From the NCBI RefSeq assembly GCF_002802965.1, contig NZ_NXGA01000001.1, forward strand, positions 3,162,366 to 3,226,365: 64,000 nt of DNA. Direction: 5' to 3'. Of the stretch, positions 10,127-19,940 are shown piece by piece. The DNA is from Sporolactobacillus pectinivorans (GTDB lineage Bacteria > Bacillota > Bacilli > Bacillales > Sporolactobacillaceae). The first letter of the stretch is position 1. Each line of letters opens with the position of its first letter. A model generated the notes under the pieces. It was not told the DNA's origin. It saw only the letters and a list, made by a program, of their open reading frames with translations, and made no database searches. The translations under genes were made by a program, and so were the position numbers.

Positions 10127-11101
10127 TCATACCGAGCGTCCTGCAAACCAGCGATCCAGCTGCGCCATAAAGCCGCGCATTGCCTGTTCATCCATGAAAT
10201 CAGGCATTTCTGCCAGTAGAGCCTGTTTGTGGGGCGTAACATTCTGCCCTTTTTTCTGCATCAGCAGGATACTCTTCGCCGCTTTTCCATCCTTAAAAAG
10301 CGAAAGAGGCAGCTGAAGAAGGGCCAGAATGATTGCATGTTTTTGCAGAAAGTCATGAAAACGGCGCTCCCGGTCATCTGCAAATAAGCGATTGGGTATC
10401 AGATAAAGCAGATAACCTGCTTCTTTCAAATATTTCAACCCCTGCTCAATAAAAAGAAAATGCGTGTATGCTTTTCCATTAATCCCGTTCAGTTCATAGC
10501 TTTCAGCCGTCTCCTGATCCGGGTAGTATCCAATCGGAACATCGCAGACCGCAAAATCCGTCGGTTCAGTAAGAATGGGTTTAAGTCCGTCCTGATGAAA
10601 AAGATGAATATCTTTTTGCTGCAGATTTGCATTTGTATAAGCCAGTTTGATCAGCAGATCATCCGTGTCCGCGCCATAGGCTTCTACATGATCTGCTTTC
10701 GTCTGATTCAGAATTCCAGTCAGAAGATTGCCCGTGCCAACTGCAGGATCCAATATAGTGAAAGGCGCTTGTTCCGCCAGCAGAGCCACAATATGTCCAA
10801 TCAGCATGACTAAAGCATCCGGTGTCATCTCATGGCCCGGCTTCGGATCAGCCTTCATGCCCTTAAGTGCGGCGAGCTGGAATGCTCTCCGGACATCCTC
10901 GGCTGTCATCTGCTCACGAAAAAAAGAGGCATAAAGCGGACGGAGCTGATCGCTCAGCGCCCCCTCACTGACTGTATCATTGTATATGTCTTCTCCGGCC
11001 CTGCAAAGTCCTTCAAGATAGGAGATATGACTCTTATTTTGAAGCAGCAGAGCAGAACGGTCAAGGATTGAAAATAGGTCACTCACCAGCGATGTTTGCA
11101 C
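10127..11101 (-). CDS. ytxK: YtxK-type class I SAM methyltransferase-like protein
   Basis: A 324-residue protein resembling the N6-adenine methyltransferase domain of type I restriction systems. Motif I is visible as ILDPAVGTGNLLTGI, but the catalytic (N/D)PPY motif is replaced by DVPIGYYP, as in other YtxK proteins, so DNA methylation activity is doubtful. There is no target-recognition subunit nearby; this is a conserved solitary gene in Bacillales, always close to ackA. The GTG at 11101 is preferred because GGAGG lies 8 bases upstream; an in-frame ATG at 11119 lacks a ribosome site. No function is established. Confidence 0.88.
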   Translation of the reverse strand: MQTSLVSDLFSILDRSALLLQNKSHISYLEGLCRAGEDIYNDTVSEGALSDQLRPLYASFFREQMTAEDVRRAFQLAALKGMKADPKPGHEMTPDALVMLIGHIVALLAEQAPFTILDPAVGTGNLLTGILNQTKADHVEAYGADTDDLLIKLAYTNANLQQKDIHLFHQDGLKPILTEPTDFAVCDVPIGYYPDQETAESYELNGINGKAYTHFLFIEQGLKYLKEAGYLLYLIPNRLFADDRERRFHDFLQKHAIILALLQLPLSLFKDGKAAKSILLMQKKGQNVTPHKQALLAEMPDFMDEQAMRGFMAQLDRWFAGRSV

Positions 11102-11121
11102 TTCGATTTCCTCCATCATTA

Positions 11122-11135
11122 AGTAAACGCTTACA
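11122..11135 (-). promoter_or_regulatory. Candidate CcpA cre site before ytxK-ackA
   Basis: On the minus strand the sequence is TGTAAGCGTTTACT, matching 13 of 14 positions of the cre consensus TGWAANCGNTNWCA. It sits about 20 bases upstream of the chosen ytxK start. ccpA itself is present at 30477-31475. CcpA activates ackA in B. subtilis from a site upstream of the promoter; here the spacing to a promoter is not resolved, so the direction of control is open. Confidence 0.6.
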
Positions 11136-11149
11136 ACAAAAAATATACA

Positions 11150-11302
11150 TTAAAGAAGCCGAATTACAATTGTTGAAGCTACCATTGGTAAAATGCCGGC
11201 AGAAAACGCAATCAAAGAAGCCTCAGGCATCCCGCACGCAGCAAATTCATTTTCCGTTAAATCTACCTGCTTTCTGCCAAAAGGCACCTGATTCAACTTC
11301 AA
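11150..11302 (-). CDS. Small 50-residue protein with hydrophobic C-terminus, unknown
   Basis: A 50-codon frame begins at TTG 11302, five bases after a strong GGGGGAG ribosome site, and ends at TAA 11150. The product reads MKLNQVPFGRKQVDLTENEF, then AACGMPEASL, then a hydrophobic tail (about residues 31-50) that could form one membrane helix. It lies about 50 bp upstream of ytxK on the same strand, with the cre site in between. I do not recognise the family. The good ribosome site and sensible composition argue for a real gene; the short length argues for caution. Confidence 0.5.
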   Translation of the reverse strand: MKLNQVPFGRKQVDLTENEFAACGMPEASLIAFSAGILPMVASTIVIRLL

Positions 11303-11572
11303 GATCACTCCCCCTTACCGGCAACATCCATTGAAAAAATAAGTATTTCAAAACTTCCGGGACACATTCAGACTTTATAATCTAATTTTAGCGACAGAAT
11401 AATAAGAACGCAAGCTGTACTTGTTGCAGCAAACCAAATGTTAAAAGACAATAATGATTTACGTTTTAAGAACAATGAAGTTTCAGCGCCAGAAATGAAA
11501 AACCGAAACGAAGGCCTGATTATCCTCCATTTCGATTCATTCTGCGGAATAAATTAACGGCAATGATTTTTT
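11303..11572. other. AT-rich spacer between ytfJ and the small ORF
   Basis: About 270 bp downstream of ytfJ. Both strands stay open for 58-59 codons (minus strand ending near 11384, plus strand ending near 11558), but neither frame has a start codon with a ribosome site, so no gene is called. In B. subtilis tpx lies here; it is absent. Confidence 0.4.
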
Positions 11573-12046
11573 TTAAAATTCTTCTTCATCTTGCCAATCA
11601 CTTCTATGTCTTTTTCTGCGCGGTTTAATTTCTGGTTCATCACTGCCTGCTTTTTCCAGAATCTCTTTTATTTTGTCAACCGTCTGAGGCGCAAGATCAA
11701 TCATCCGCTCGTACAGATGAGTGCTGTTATCCAGATGTATGGTTTTCACACCTTTCGGGCCAACGATCAGAAACGCAATGGGGGTAATTGATACACCGCC
11801 CCCTGCACCGCCGCCGAAAGGCAGATAGGCTTCCGTTTCCTCGCTTGGTTCCTCATCCGGATTTTCATTTTGCGTATTAAATTCACTCCCGCCGGCAACA
11901 AAACCGAAACCGACTCTGGAGATTGTAATAATCATATGGCCGTCTTCGGTCTCAATCGGATCACCGATGATCGTTTTGACATCGATCATCGACTGAAGGT
12001 TTTCCAAAGCTGTTTTCATGAGCCCTTGTATCGGGTGATCTGCCAT
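11573..12046 (-). CDS. ytfJ: GerW family sporulation protein (YtfJ)
   Basis: A 157-residue protein of the GerW/YtfJ family, made in sporulation and needed for full spore germination in B. subtilis. The N-terminus HPIQGLMKTALENLQSMIDVKTIIGDP and the central ISRVGFGFVAGGSEFN with the glycine-rich LPFGGGAGGGVSITPIAFLIV are family signatures. The C-terminus is acidic then basic (PRRKRH). The start is the ATG at 12046 behind AAAGGGGGG; the same frame is open 27 codons further but overlaps ytfI. It follows ytfI by 2 bp, so the two are translationally linked. Confidence 0.92.
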   Translation of the reverse strand: MADHPIQGLMKTALENLQSMIDVKTIIGDPIETEDGHMIITISRVGFGFVAGGSEFNTQNENPDEEPSEETEAYLPFGGGAGGGVSITPIAFLIVGPKGVKTIHLDNSTHLYERMIDLAPQTVDKIKEILEKAGSDEPEIKPRRKRHRSDWQDEEEF

Positions 12047-12048
12047 GT

Positions 12049-12654
12049 CTATTCCCCCCCTTTCAGCTGCCGCCTGATTTTCCTCATCATACTTATAGCT
12101 TCTCCCACATTCAGAGACATCATGCATGAGAATTGGGATGCAAATCGCTGTTCCTGAAAAAGGGGAACGACCTCAACGTGCGGCCGATCGATGGACATTT
12201 TTCCGATCAGCGGCATAATCATTGACTTAGCCGACCAGATCATACCGCAAAGAATAGCCGTATCCCGCGCATCGCCGGATCCAAAAGATGTTCTCCATAA
12301 GAAATGGCTGAGGCACAATTTATCCGAAAGATGGAGGGATCGAATAGTACCAGCCGTTTTAAGGGACAAGCGATACCAGTCACTCAGGGACTTGACTATG
12401 CTTTGGTCCGCATGGTGCTCACCAGACACCATGCTGGATTCATGCAGCTCTTCAATGGCTTTCTTAATCTTTGCCGGATCAGCTTTGAACGAAAAAAGTT
12501 CCTTCTGCCAAAAGCCAAACTTTATTGAGAATTGGGCGGTTTCTGCATCAACCAGACCGTCAACTTTAATCGTCAGCGTGCTTCTCCAAATGACAAACAC
12601 GAGAATAAACAATGCGGCCAGCAGGCATAAAATCGCTATGAGAATAATCATCAT
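12049..12654 (-). CDS. ytfI: DUF2953 membrane-anchored protein (YtfI-like)
   Basis: A 201-residue protein with one N-terminal membrane helix (MIILIAILCLLAALFILVFV), then a beta-rich extracytoplasmic or cytoplasmic domain with the DUF2953 pattern SLKTAGTIRSLHLSDKLCL and GSGDARDTAILCGMIW. In Bacillales it always precedes ytfJ and is linked to sporulation, but the molecular role is unknown. The frame is open upstream to 12732; the ATG at 12654 was chosen because it places the helix at the N-terminus behind a weak GGAAGTGG. The start remains uncertain. Confidence 0.83.
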   Translation of the reverse strand: MMIILIAILCLLAALFILVFVIWRSTLTIKVDGLVDAETAQFSIKFGFWQKELFSFKADPAKIKKAIEELHESSMVSGEHHADQSIVKSLSDWYRLSLKTAGTIRSLHLSDKLCLSHFLWRTSFGSGDARDTAILCGMIWSAKSMIMPLIGKMSIDRPHVEVVPLFQEQRFASQFSCMMSLNVGEAISMMRKIRRQLKGGE

Positions 12655-12838
12655 CCATTTTCCACTTCCGGACAGGTGCAATAAATTCCGTCGCAGGATT
12701 AAAATACCATTTATTAGTGTCTGCTCATGCACAAAAACTATCCTGTTTATCCATGGAAAACTGAACCGAATTAAGGAAAAATCGAACCGAATCGAGTTAA
12801 AAACGAACGGAACGTGTAAAAATTGGCATTTGCATCAG

Positions 12839-13510
12839 TTAGTCGAGATTTTTTGCTTTTTCACGCTGGAATTCACTTTTTTCACGGTGACGTTGCTCCA
12901 GAACGCGCAACACTCGGTCAAATCCGACTTTCTGCTCGCGAAGCATGACCAGCGTATGATAGATCACGTCTGAAACTTCCCATTCCAGCTCGGCAACCGA
13001 CCGGTTCTTGGCGGCGATAATTACTTCGGAAGTTTCTTCACCAATTTTTTTCAGAATCTTGTCGATACCTTCGTTAAAAAGATAGGTCGTGTAAGTGCCC
13101 TCAGGACGTTCTGCTTCACGCTCGGCAATCACATGCTCCAATTCGGCGAGAATGCTGTAACGGTCGCTGCCGCTCAGTACCGCCTCCTGCTTGTCGCCTT
13201 CTTCAGTTTTAAAACAGCTGTAGCTCCCGGTGTGACATGCGGGGCCGGCGGGATTTACTTTAACGAGCAGTGTATCCGAATCACAATCCACAGCCCAGTC
13301 GATAATTTTCTGTGTGTTTCCGGATGTTTCTCCTTTGTGCCAGAGTTTCTGGCGCGACCGGCTGAAGAACCAAGTTTCCCCAGTCTCCATCGATTTCTGA
13401 AACGACTCTTTATTCATATAGGCCATCATTAAAATTTCTTTGCTCTGCGCATCCTGGACAATCGCCGGGACGAGTCCTTTTTCATCAAATTTGATATCTT
13501 CTGCTTTCAT
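12839..13510 (-). CDS. hisI: Bifunctional phosphoribosyl-AMP cyclohydrolase/phosphoribosyl-ATP pyrophosphatase
   Basis: A 223-residue HisIE fusion catalysing steps 2 and 3 of histidine synthesis. The cyclohydrolase half (1-about 115) has [21 protein letters not shown] and the zinc and metal segment [21 protein letters not shown]. The pyrophosphatase half (about 118-205) has [22 protein letters not shown] and the [15 protein letters not shown] metal helix. It is the last gene of the his operon; its ATGA overlaps the hisF stop, so translation is coupled. No clear terminator is seen after it. Confidence 0.96.
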   Translation of the reverse strand: MKAEDIKFDEKGLVPAIVQDAQSKEILMMAYMNKESFQKSMETGETWFFSRSRQKLWHKGETSGNTQKIIDWAVDCDSDTLLVKVNPAGPACHTGSYSCFKTEEGDKQEAVLSGSDRYSILAELEHVIAEREAERPEGTYTTYLFNEGIDKILKKIGEETSEVIIAAKNRSVAELEWEVSDVIYHTLVMLREQKVGFDRVLRVLEQRHREKSEFQREKAKNLD

Positions 13511-14265
13511 CGGATCGCCACTCCTTTTTCTTTTAAATACTTTTTAACTTTTGCAACCGAGGTTTCCTTGTAATGAAAAATTGATGCGGCCAGCGCGGCA
13601 TCTGCTTTTCCCAGGCGAAACGCGTCCAAAAAATCGGAAGCTTTTCCCGCACCGCCGGATGCAATGACCGGAACAGCTACAGCCTCACTGATTTTCCGTG
13701 TCAGGTTCAGTTCGAAACCGTTTTGCTCGCCATCCCGGTCCATACTAGTCAAAAGAATTTCGCCTGCACCAAGCGATACAGCTTTCTTTGCCCATTCGAC
13801 AGCATCAAGATCTGTTTTTTTCTGGCCGCCATGTGTATAGACCCGGTATGTACCTGTCTCTGGATCAAATTTAGCATCAATGGCGCAGACAATGCACTGG
13901 CAGCCAAAAAAATCCGCGCCGGCCGAAATCAGTTCAGGATTTGCGACCGCCGAACTATTGAGTGATATTTTGTCCGCCCCCGCACGAAGCAGCGTCTTGA
14001 TATTTTCCAGTGAGTGGATGCCGCCGCCAACAGTAAAGGGGATGGCAAGTTTGGCAGCTACGGCCTTGACAACCTCAACCATTGTGTTTCTTCCTTCACT
14101 TGTTGCCGAAATATCCAGAAACACCAGTTCATCGGCACCCTCCCCGTTATAGTACATCGCAAGTTCTACCGGATCGCCCGCATCGCGCAAATGGATGAAT
14201 TGTTTACCCTTGACGACACGCCCTTCTTTGACATCAAGACAGGGGATAATTCGTTTTGCCAGCAA
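13507..14265 (-). CDS. hisF: Imidazole glycerol phosphate synthase, cyclase subunit HisF
   Basis: A 252-residue (beta/alpha)8 barrel that uses ammonia from HisH to form imidazole glycerol phosphate and AICAR. The opening [16 protein letters not shown] with the catalytic aspartate, [17 protein letters not shown], and [13 protein letters not shown] with the second catalytic aspartate are clear. It starts at TTG 14265, inside the last 32 bp of hisA, with GGTGA a few bases before. The overlap and non-ATG start suggest it is read by ribosomes finishing hisA. It sits between hisA and hisI. Confidence 0.96.
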   Translation of the reverse strand: MLAKRIIPCLDVKEGRVVKGKQFIHLRDAGDPVELAMYYNGEGADELVFLDISATSEGRNTMVEVVKAVAAKLAIPFTVGGGIHSLENIKTLLRAGADKISLNSSAVANPELISAGADFFGCQCIVCAIDAKFDPETGTYRVYTHGGQKKTDLDAVEWAKKAVSLGAGEILLTSMDRDGEQNGFELNLTRKISEAVAVPVIASGGAGKASDFLDAFRLGKADAALAASIFHYKETSVAKVKKYLKEKGVAIR

Positions 14266-14992
14266 CTGTCTTCACCGCCCTTACAGCTTCTCTGAGAAGA
14301 ATCTGCTTCGTATACAGCGCCTTTCCAATAATGGCGCCGCTTATTCCACCGGAAGCATTCCCGGCCATTTTTTCAAGCTCTTTTATTGTTGTGACACCAC
14401 CGGAAAGGACAACAGGAATACCGATTTCCGCAGCCAGCTTTTCTGCGCCGGCAACATTGGCGCCCTGGAGTGCTCCGTCCCGGGAAATGTCGGTATAAAT
14501 GAACCGGCATGCACCCGCGCGGATCAGCTCCCGGGCAAGCTCAGTTGCGCTTAGATCAGATACTTCAAGCCAGCCCTTCACAGCGACTTTCCCATTTTTC
14601 ACGTCCAGACCGATCGTTACTTCATCCGGATACTTGCGGAGTGCTTCCCGGGTAAATTCAGGATCAGCAATCGCCGAACTGCCGAGAACCACTCTCCGGA
14701 CTCCTCCGTCCAGATAAAATTTCACCGTTTCCAGACTGCGGATGCCCCCGCCGACTTCAACACGGATCGGAACTTCCGATGCAATGTTTCGGATTATTTG
14801 CTGATTCACCGGATGTCCCGCCTTGGCACCGTCAAGATCGACGACATGAAGCCATTCGGCTCCCTGATCATAAAAGCTTTGGGCCACACTGACCGGTGAA
14901 GCATCATAAACTGTGGACTGTCCGTAATCTCCCTGATAGAGACGCACGCACTTCCCGCCCAGCAGATCAATGGCGGGATAAATCGTAAACAT
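14234..14992 (-). CDS. hisA: Phosphoribosylformimino-5-aminoimidazole carboxamide ribotide isomerase
   Basis: A 252-residue (beta/alpha)8 barrel isomerase, paralogous to HisF. It shows [19 protein letters not shown] with the catalytic aspartate, [18 protein letters not shown], and [12 protein letters not shown] with the second aspartate. It converts ProFAR to PRFAR before the HisHF step. The stop of hisH overlaps its start as TAATG, with GGGGGA upstream. The 3' end overlaps hisF by 32 bp. Confidence 0.96.
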   Translation of the reverse strand: MFTIYPAIDLLGGKCVRLYQGDYGQSTVYDASPVSVAQSFYDQGAEWLHVVDLDGAKAGHPVNQQIIRNIASEVPIRVEVGGGIRSLETVKFYLDGGVRRVVLGSSAIADPEFTREALRKYPDEVTIGLDVKNGKVAVKGWLEVSDLSATELARELIRAGACRFIYTDISRDGALQGANVAGAEKLAAEIGIPVVLSGGVTTIKELEKMAGNASGGISGAIIGKALYTKQILLREAVRAVKTVAGKTNYPLS

Positions 14993-15657
14993 TAGGCATC
15001 CCCCCCGCTGTCCGCAATGGATTCCGACCGAGGCACGTTTCTGACAAACCGCAGATAATTATTAAGGAGGGCCTGGCCGAATCCCCCGCTCTTTTCAGGA
15101 TGAAACTGTGTGCCAAATACAAGGCCGTTTCCCACAACAGCCGGTACCAAACCGTGATAATCCGCACTCGCAATCAAAATGGAGGGACGATCCGTGACCG
15201 CGTAATAGGAGTGGACAAAATAAGCGTAATCGGGATTAAGGTTCTGCAAAAGGGGTGAGTCCGGTTTGCTGAAATCAAGCGTATTCCAGCCGATATGCGG
15301 TACTTTATAGCTTTCGCCATTTTCTGCAGTGCCACTGAAGCGCACGACACGGCCCGGGAGAAGCGCCAGTCCGCGGGTCAGGCTTCCCTCTTCACTTTCA
15401 TCAAAAAGCAGCTGCATGCCGAGACAAATACCCATCAATGGTCTCTCCCGGGCATAGCTGCGAAGAAAACCGGTTAGTTTTTTTTCATTCAGCAAAGCCA
15501 TGGCATCCTTAAAAGCGCCGACCCCGGGAAGGATCAGCCCATCCGCCTCATCCAGCTTTTCAGCATGATCACTGATGAAATAGGATTCTTCAAGCCTGAT
15601 CAGAGCACGACTGAGACTGTACAGATTGCCCATTCCATAATCAACAATTCCAATCAT
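14992..15657 (-). CDS. hisH: Imidazole glycerol phosphate synthase, glutaminase subunit HisH
   Basis: A 221-residue class I glutamine amidotransferase that supplies ammonia to HisF. The catalytic triad is visible: cysteine in [11 protein letters not shown] (about residue 77), and the histidine and glutamate in [14 protein letters not shown]. The oxyanion strand motif [11 protein letters not shown] is present. The start overlaps the hisB stop as ATGA and the end abuts hisA. A normal, intact member of the operon. Confidence 0.96.
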   Translation of the reverse strand: MIGIVDYGMGNLYSLSRALIRLEESYFISDHAEKLDEADGLILPGVGAFKDAMALLNEKKLTGFLRSYARERPLMGICLGMQLLFDESEEGSLTRGLALLPGRVVRFSGTAENGESYKVPHIGWNTLDFSKPDSPLLQNLNPDYAYFVHSYYAVTDRPSILIASADYHGLVPAVVGNGLVFGTQFHPEKSGGFGQALLNNYLRFVRNVPRSESIADSGGDA

Positions 15658-16247
15658 CCTAATGTTCCTTTCGTTGAAAGGACCCCCTGGATCCTCGGAT
15701 TTTTAAGGGATGCTGTGTCAAGGGCTCGTCCCAATGCTTTAAAAACCGATTCAATAATGTGGTGCGTGTTCTCTCCGTATCGGACGCTGACATGGAGGTT
15801 CATCCGCGCCTCTATAGCAAGTTTATCAAGAAATTCGGCGACCAGCTCCGTATCGAATGCGCCGACTTTCTGTGCCGGCAACGTCCCGTGAAAAACAAAC
15901 GCCGGCCGGTCGCTGAGATCAACCACCACTTCGGAAAGAGCTTCATCCATCGGCACAATGGCGTAGCCATACCGGTTAATTCCCTTTTTATCGCCCAATG
16001 CCTGGTGAATGGCCTGTCCCAAGCAAATAGCGATATCTTCAGTGGTGTGGTGATCGTCCACATCGACATCTCCGCGCGCGTCAACTTCAAGATTGAACAA
16101 ACCATGTCTGGCAAACAGCGTAAGCATGTGAGTCAGGAACGGCACACCGGTTTTCAATTGTGATGTGCCATCCCCGTCAATCGAAAAATTCAGTTTGATT
16201 TGCGTTTCAAATGTATTTCTCTCAACGAATCCTTTTCGATCAGCCAT
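15654..16247 (-). CDS. hisB: Imidazoleglycerol-phosphate dehydratase
   Basis: A 197-residue monofunctional HisB (no fused phosphatase), the usual form outside enteric bacteria. The repeated manganese motifs are visible: [18 protein letters not shown] in the first half and [19 protein letters not shown] in the second, with FLTHML and the FDTELVAEF segment. It removes water from imidazole glycerol phosphate to give imidazole acetol phosphate. Its start overlaps the end of hisD by 8 bp and its end overlaps hisH by 4 bp. Confidence 0.96.
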   Translation of the reverse strand: MADRKGFVERNTFETQIKLNFSIDGDGTSQLKTGVPFLTHMLTLFARHGLFNLEVDARGDVDVDDHHTTEDIAICLGQAIHQALGDKKGINRYGYAIVPMDEALSEVVVDLSDRPAFVFHGTLPAQKVGAFDTELVAEFLDKLAIEARMNLHVSVRYGENTHHIIESVFKALGRALDTASLKNPRIQGVLSTKGTLG

Positions 16248-17523
16248 GGATAGGAACCCCTTTCAATCGTTTCTCAACGGCACGGGCATGGCCTTCAAGT
16301 CCCTCGTAACGCGCGAAAGCAGAAATTGCGGCCCCGTTCTCCTGGATCGCCTGGTCTGTATAACGGATCAGGCTGGATCTTTTAATAAAACTTTCGACGC
16401 CCAGCGGACTTGCATAGCGCGCGGAGCCATTCGTCGGGATAATATGGTTTGGTCCGGCAAAATAATCACCGACCGGTTCAGAACTGTATATGCCGAGAAA
16501 AATAGCTCCGGCATGGCGTATGAGCGGCAGAATAGCTTCGGGATCTGCAGCTGCAATCTCGAGATGCTCCGGTGCAATTTTGTTCACGATCTCAGCAGCT
16601 TCCTTAAGGTCTTTGACAAGCACAATTTTCCCGACGGTTTCAATCGACGGTCCGGCGATGTCACGGCGCGGCAATGTTGCCAGCTGACGCTCAACTTCCC
16701 GGTCAACTTCTTCCGCAAAGGGACGCGACGGGGTAATCAGCACCGGCATGGACATTTTGTCGTGCTCAGCCTGGGACAGCAAATCGGCGGCAATCCATGA
16801 CGGATGTGCCGAATCATCAGCCAGAACAGCGATTTCGCTTGGTCCGGCCAAGCTGTCAATCGCAACATCGCCGAATACCTGTTTCTTTGCCAGCATGACG
16901 TAAATGTTGCCGGGGCCGACAATTTTATCAACCGGGCGGATGGTCTCCGTGCCATAGGCGAGCGCAGCAATGGCCTGAGCACCGCCGGCCTGATAAATTT
17001 CAGTGATTCCTATTTCCTGTGCAGCCGCCAGCACGCCATCGGCAATCAAACCGTTTTTCTGTGGCGGTGAGATCAGGACAACGCGTCCGACACCGGCAAC
17101 AAGTGCCGGGATTGCGCCCATCAGGACTGATGACGGATAGCAGGCCGTTCCCCCTGGGACGTAAACACCCACTGAATCCAGGGGCGTCACTTTCTGGCCG
17201 AGCACAACGCCGTTTTCAACCGTTTCAGTCCACGACTCAGGTTTCTGTTTTTCGTGAAATGACCGGATATTTGCCGCTGATTGGCTAATCGCCCGGCGCA
17301 CTTCTTCGGGGACACGAGCTGCGGCTGCGGCCGCTTCTTTTTCACTGACACGCAGCTCCGCCAGCTCTATACCATCAAATTTTTTAGTGAAGGCCTTGAT
17401 CGCCTGATCCCCTTCGGCCTTTACTTTTTCTATAATCGCCTTAACTGACTGCTGTACAGCTTCTTTAGCTTCAACTTTTCGCTGCTTCAGGAAAACCAGA
17501 TTCCCGTTTTCAATCCATTCCAA
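16240..17523 (-). CDS. hisD: Histidinol dehydrogenase
   Basis: A 427-residue zinc enzyme that oxidises histidinol to histidine in two NAD-dependent steps. Signatures include [22 protein letters not shown], the glycine-rich [26 protein letters not shown], the zinc-ligand region LSQAEHD, and the catalytic [22 protein letters not shown]. It starts at TTG 17523, seven bases after GGAGGGG, and overlaps the end of hisG by 14 bp. The product is full length. Confidence 0.96.
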   Translation of the reverse strand: MEWIENGNLVFLKQRKVEAKEAVQQSVKAIIEKVKAEGDQAIKAFTKKFDGIELAELRVSEKEAAAAAARVPEEVRRAISQSAANIRSFHEKQKPESWTETVENGVVLGQKVTPLDSVGVYVPGGTACYPSSVLMGAIPALVAGVGRVVLISPPQKNGLIADGVLAAAQEIGITEIYQAGGAQAIAALAYGTETIRPVDKIVGPGNIYVMLAKKQVFGDVAIDSLAGPSEIAVLADDSAHPSWIAADLLSQAEHDKMSMPVLITPSRPFAEEVDREVERQLATLPRRDIAGPSIETVGKIVLVKDLKEAAEIVNKIAPEHLEIAAADPEAILPLIRHAGAIFLGIYSSEPVGDYFAGPNHIIPTNGSARYASPLGVESFIKRSSLIRYTDQAIQENGAAISAFARYEGLEGHARAVEKRLKGVPIHG

Positions 17524-18160
17524 TTTTATTCCCCTCCGTCGCCCGGATCATTTTCTCCACTATTTCATCAATGGCTTTCTTTTTCAGGCGGTAGCTGACC
17601 GGATTGACAATCAGTCGCGAACTGATATCCATCAGCCGGTCAAATTCGACCAGCCCGTTTTCTTTCAGTGTCTGGCCGGTCGATACGATGTCAACAATCG
17701 CATCTGCAAGCCCGACAATCGGTGCCAGCTCGATTGAGCCGTTCAAAGCAATCAGATCGACCTGCTCGCCCCGTTTCCGGTAATAATCAGAAGCAATATG
17801 AGGATACTTTGTTGCGATTTTCATATATGGGTGATTGCTGCGATGATGCGGCAATCCCGCTACCGCCATGTAGCATTTGCTGATACCGAGGTCTACCATT
17901 TCATAGACATCGCGCCCGCTTTCGAGCAGCACATCCTCCCCGGCGATTCCGATATCCACGGCGCCATATTCGACATAGGTTGGAACGTCAACCGGTTTTG
18001 CCAAAATAAAACGGAAGGGTTCTTCATCCAGATCCAGTATCAGTTTACGTGTCGTCTCAAATGTTTCCGGCAATGCAAAACCCGCGTATCTGAGGAGATG
18101 GCAGGCATCCTCGAAAATGCGTCCTTTCGGCATGGCCACCGTAATTACCGATTCGTCCAT
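17510..18160 (-). CDS. hisG: ATP phosphoribosyltransferase, short form
   Basis: A 216-residue HisG of the short type, which lacks the C-terminal regulatory domain and works as a complex with His[21 protein letters not shown] opens it, and the PRPP loop is seen as [18 protein letters not shown] near residue 160-177. It catalyses the first, feedback-controlled step of the pathway. The start codon lies inside the last 16 bp of hisZ, so the two subunits are made together, consistent with a fixed stoichiometry. Confidence 0.96.
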   Translation of the reverse strand: MDESVITVAMPKGRIFEDACHLLRYAGFALPETFETTRKLILDLDEEPFRFILAKPVDVPTYVEYGAVDIGIAGEDVLLESGRDVYEMVDLGISKCYMAVAGLPHHRSNHPYMKIATKYPHIASDYYRKRGEQVDLIALNGSIELAPIVGLADAIVDIVSTGQTLKENGLVEFDRLMDISSRLIVNPVSYRLKKKAIDEIVEKMIRATEGNKIGMD

Positions 18161-19359
18161 CCTTCTGTCTCCGTTCTGTCCGTATTTAGAAATTTCCTGA
18201 TCATATCAAACTGCCCGGCGAAGGCATCCGGATCTTCAATGCCGTCAGCATGCTGAAGAACAACGGCATAGCCTTTCTCCCTTTCCTGATTAGCGAAATG
18301 AAGCGCTCTGCCTGCATTTTCACGATCGTAGATGACCGCCTGTTTCCGCGGCTCCGTCTGAAGTTCCGCCTTGTGCATGGCACTCATCAGCCGGTCAAGC
18401 CGGATGCCGAATCCGGTCGCCGGGCACGGCCGTTCAAACTGTGCGAGCAAGTCATCATAACGGCCTCCGCTCGCAACAGGAAAACCAAGATCTCCGCCAA
18501 ATCCCTGAAAAACAAAACCAGTGTAATAGTTCAAATGCGGGACAAGAGTAATGTCCAGATCAATTTTTCCATCCAGATGATCTATTTTCAACAAATCCAT
18601 AAGTTCCACAATATTTTGATAATAAGAATGGACGGGTATCGCCGATCCGGCAGTCATTGACTGGAGATAGTCCAGCGTCTCATCATTATTAAGTCTCCTG
18701 GAATCGATAAATGCATTAAGTTTCCAAACTGCATGATTCGGCAGTCCCAGCGAAGCGACATACTCATGAAAGCGGACGTCATTTTTATTGTAAAGCAAAT
18801 TTCGAAGCTGTTTGACTGTATTTTTATCTTTCACAATATCATAAAAAAGTGCATTAACAAAGCCCACATGGCCGACTGCCAGCCTTATAGATCCCAACCC
18901 GGTTTTTTTCAGCAGAGCAATCATCAGCGAAATTACTTCTACATCCGCATAAGGCGTAGCATCCCCAATCAATTCTGCTCCGGTTTGCTCGAATTCACTT
19001 GGATGCCCTCCTCCTTTCTTCTGGCTGCGATACAAAGCCGTTGTGTAAGCGAGCCGGAGGGGCAGCGGGTCCCTTCTAAGGCTTGAAGCCGCAATCCGTG
19101 CAATCGGCGTTGTCATATCAGGCCTCAGAACCACGGGATGGCCTTCGACATCCAAAAATTTAAATAGCTGGCTGTCCTCGATCGCCGAAGCGCGTCCGAC
19201 TGTTTCCGCATACTCCAGTGCCGGCGTCTGCAAAAAATCATAACCCCAGCGCTGCAGCTCCTGCCGGAAAATATTTTCCAGTTTTGCAATCGCTCTTTGT
19301 GCCTGAGGAAGCAAATCGCGCAGTCCAAGCGGCTTTTCAAACATATAAGGTTGTGTCAT
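18145..19359 (-). CDS. hisZ: ATP phosphoribosyltransferase regulatory subunit HisZ
   Basis: A 404-residue protein related to class II histidyl-tRNA synthetase but without aminoacylation. It has the motif 2-like [13 protein letters not shown] region and [13 protein letters not shown] near residue 300, while the anticodon-binding part is divergent. It activates the short HisG and carries histidine feedback. The ATG follows GAAGGGG. It is the first gene of the eight-gene his operon, which has a vegetative promoter about 140 bp upstream and no T-box. Confidence 0.94.
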   Translation of the reverse strand: MTQPYMFEKPLGLRDLLPQAQRAIAKLENIFRQELQRWGYDFLQTPALEYAETVGRASAIEDSQLFKFLDVEGHPVVLRPDMTTPIARIAASSLRRDPLPLRLAYTTALYRSQKKGGGHPSEFEQTGAELIGDATPYADVEVISLMIALLKKTGLGSIRLAVGHVGFVNALFYDIVKDKNTVKQLRNLLYNKNDVRFHEYVASLGLPNHAVWKLNAFIDSRRLNNDETLDYLQSMTAGSAIPVHSYYQNIVELMDLLKIDHLDGKIDLDITLVPHLNYYTGFVFQGFGGDLGFPVASGGRYDDLLAQFERPCPATGFGIRLDRLMSAMHKAELQTEPRKQAVIYDRENAGRALHFANQEREKGYAVVLQHADGIEDPDAFAGQFDMIRKFLNTDRTETEGWTNR

Positions 19360-19501
19360 CAGTCGTTCCCCTTCTCCGCAGTTTTCTCTGTCTGTAGCTT
19401 TTTATGGCTCCGTGTATCGATTGCTGCACTTTCATATCAAACAAAGATGTTGAATTTCTCAGCTGCTTTACTTCGCTAGTATGATAAAGCATGTATTGTG
19501 T

Positions 19502-19530
19502 ATTTTAGTGCAAAATTATACAGAAGTCAA
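19502..19530 (-). promoter_or_regulatory. Probable sigma-A promoter of the his operon
   Basis: On the minus strand TTGACT (19530-19525) is followed after 17 bases by TAAAAT (19507-19502). The leader from here to hisZ is about 140 bases and shows no T-box motif (no GGGTGGTACCGCG-like sequence) and no obvious terminator hairpin. Confidence 0.55.
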
Positions 19531-19576
19531 TATGATCTGACTGATCTAATATCTATTGCAGAGGATTTTTTTCTGC

Positions 19577-19668
19577 ATAGAGGATGTTCGAAAAATCCAT
19601 GAAAAAGGCTAGAAGGATCTTCTGCAAAAAACGCGCCCTTTTCGTCCTCTTTTTCGAACAGACTCTAT
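19577..19668. repeat. MITE-like element, copy 1 (92 bp)
   Basis: ATAGAGGATGTTCGAAAAA (19577-19595) and TTTTTCGAACAGACTCTAT (19650-19668) form 19-bp terminal inverted repeats with two mismatches. The interior is short and has no coding capacity. The outer end ATAGAGTCTGTTCGAAAAAG is nearly identical to that of the larger element at 25884-26134, and the next bases (AGGACGAAAAGGGCGCG) are also similar. It lies between the his promoter and the SASP terminator. Confidence 0.6.
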
Positions 19669-19670
19669 AT

Positions 19671-19700
19671 AAAAAGGGGCGGCTTTGGCCGCCCCTCTTT
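19671..19700 (-). terminator. Terminator of the SASP gene
   Basis: GGGGCGGC and GCCGCCCC (19676-19683 and 19688-19695) form a perfect 8-bp GC stem with a 4-base loop; on the minus strand it is followed by TTTTTATA. It lies 18 bp past the SASP stop codon. Confidence 0.9.
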
Positions 19701-19717
19701 GAACATATTTTTTTCAA

Positions 19718-19918
19718 TTAGAATGCTTTTCCGCCAAGCTGCTGCTGTGCAGTTGCTACGAGACGTTTCGTAATTTCACCACCGACAGAACCATTGGCAC
19801 GTGAAGTCGTATCCGGGCCCAGGTGGACACCAAATTCGGAAGCAATTTCAGTCTTCATCTGTTCAAGCGCCTGTTCTGCACCTGGAACAAGAATTTTGTT
19901 GCTGTTATTATCAGCCAT
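19718..19918 (-). CDS. Small acid-soluble spore protein, alpha/beta type
   Basis: A 66-residue SASP that coats DNA in the forespore and protects it from UV and heat. The germination protease site is recognisable in [13 protein letters not shown], and the second conserved block is [23 protein letters not shown]. The ATG at 19918 follows AGGAGGTGA. It has a sigma-G promoter and its own terminator, so it is a single-gene unit. Position downstream of thiI matches sspA of B. subtilis, but alpha/beta SASPs are too alike to name by sequence alone. Confidence 0.95.
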   Translation of the reverse strand: MADNNSNKILVPGAEQALEQMKTEIASEFGVHLGPDTTSRANGSVGGEITKRLVATAQQQLGGKAF

Positions 19919-19940
19919 GTTTCTCACCTCCTTGTGCCAT

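Noticed and set aside
10127..11101. ytxK as part of a restriction-modification or defence system
   Set aside because: The catalytic NPPY motif is replaced and no restriction or specificity genes are nearby; it is a conserved housekeeping neighbour of ackA.
11384..11558. Open frames of 58-59 codons on both strands between ytfJ and the small ORF
   Set aside because: Neither has a start codon with a ribosome site; AT-rich DNA gives such frames by chance.
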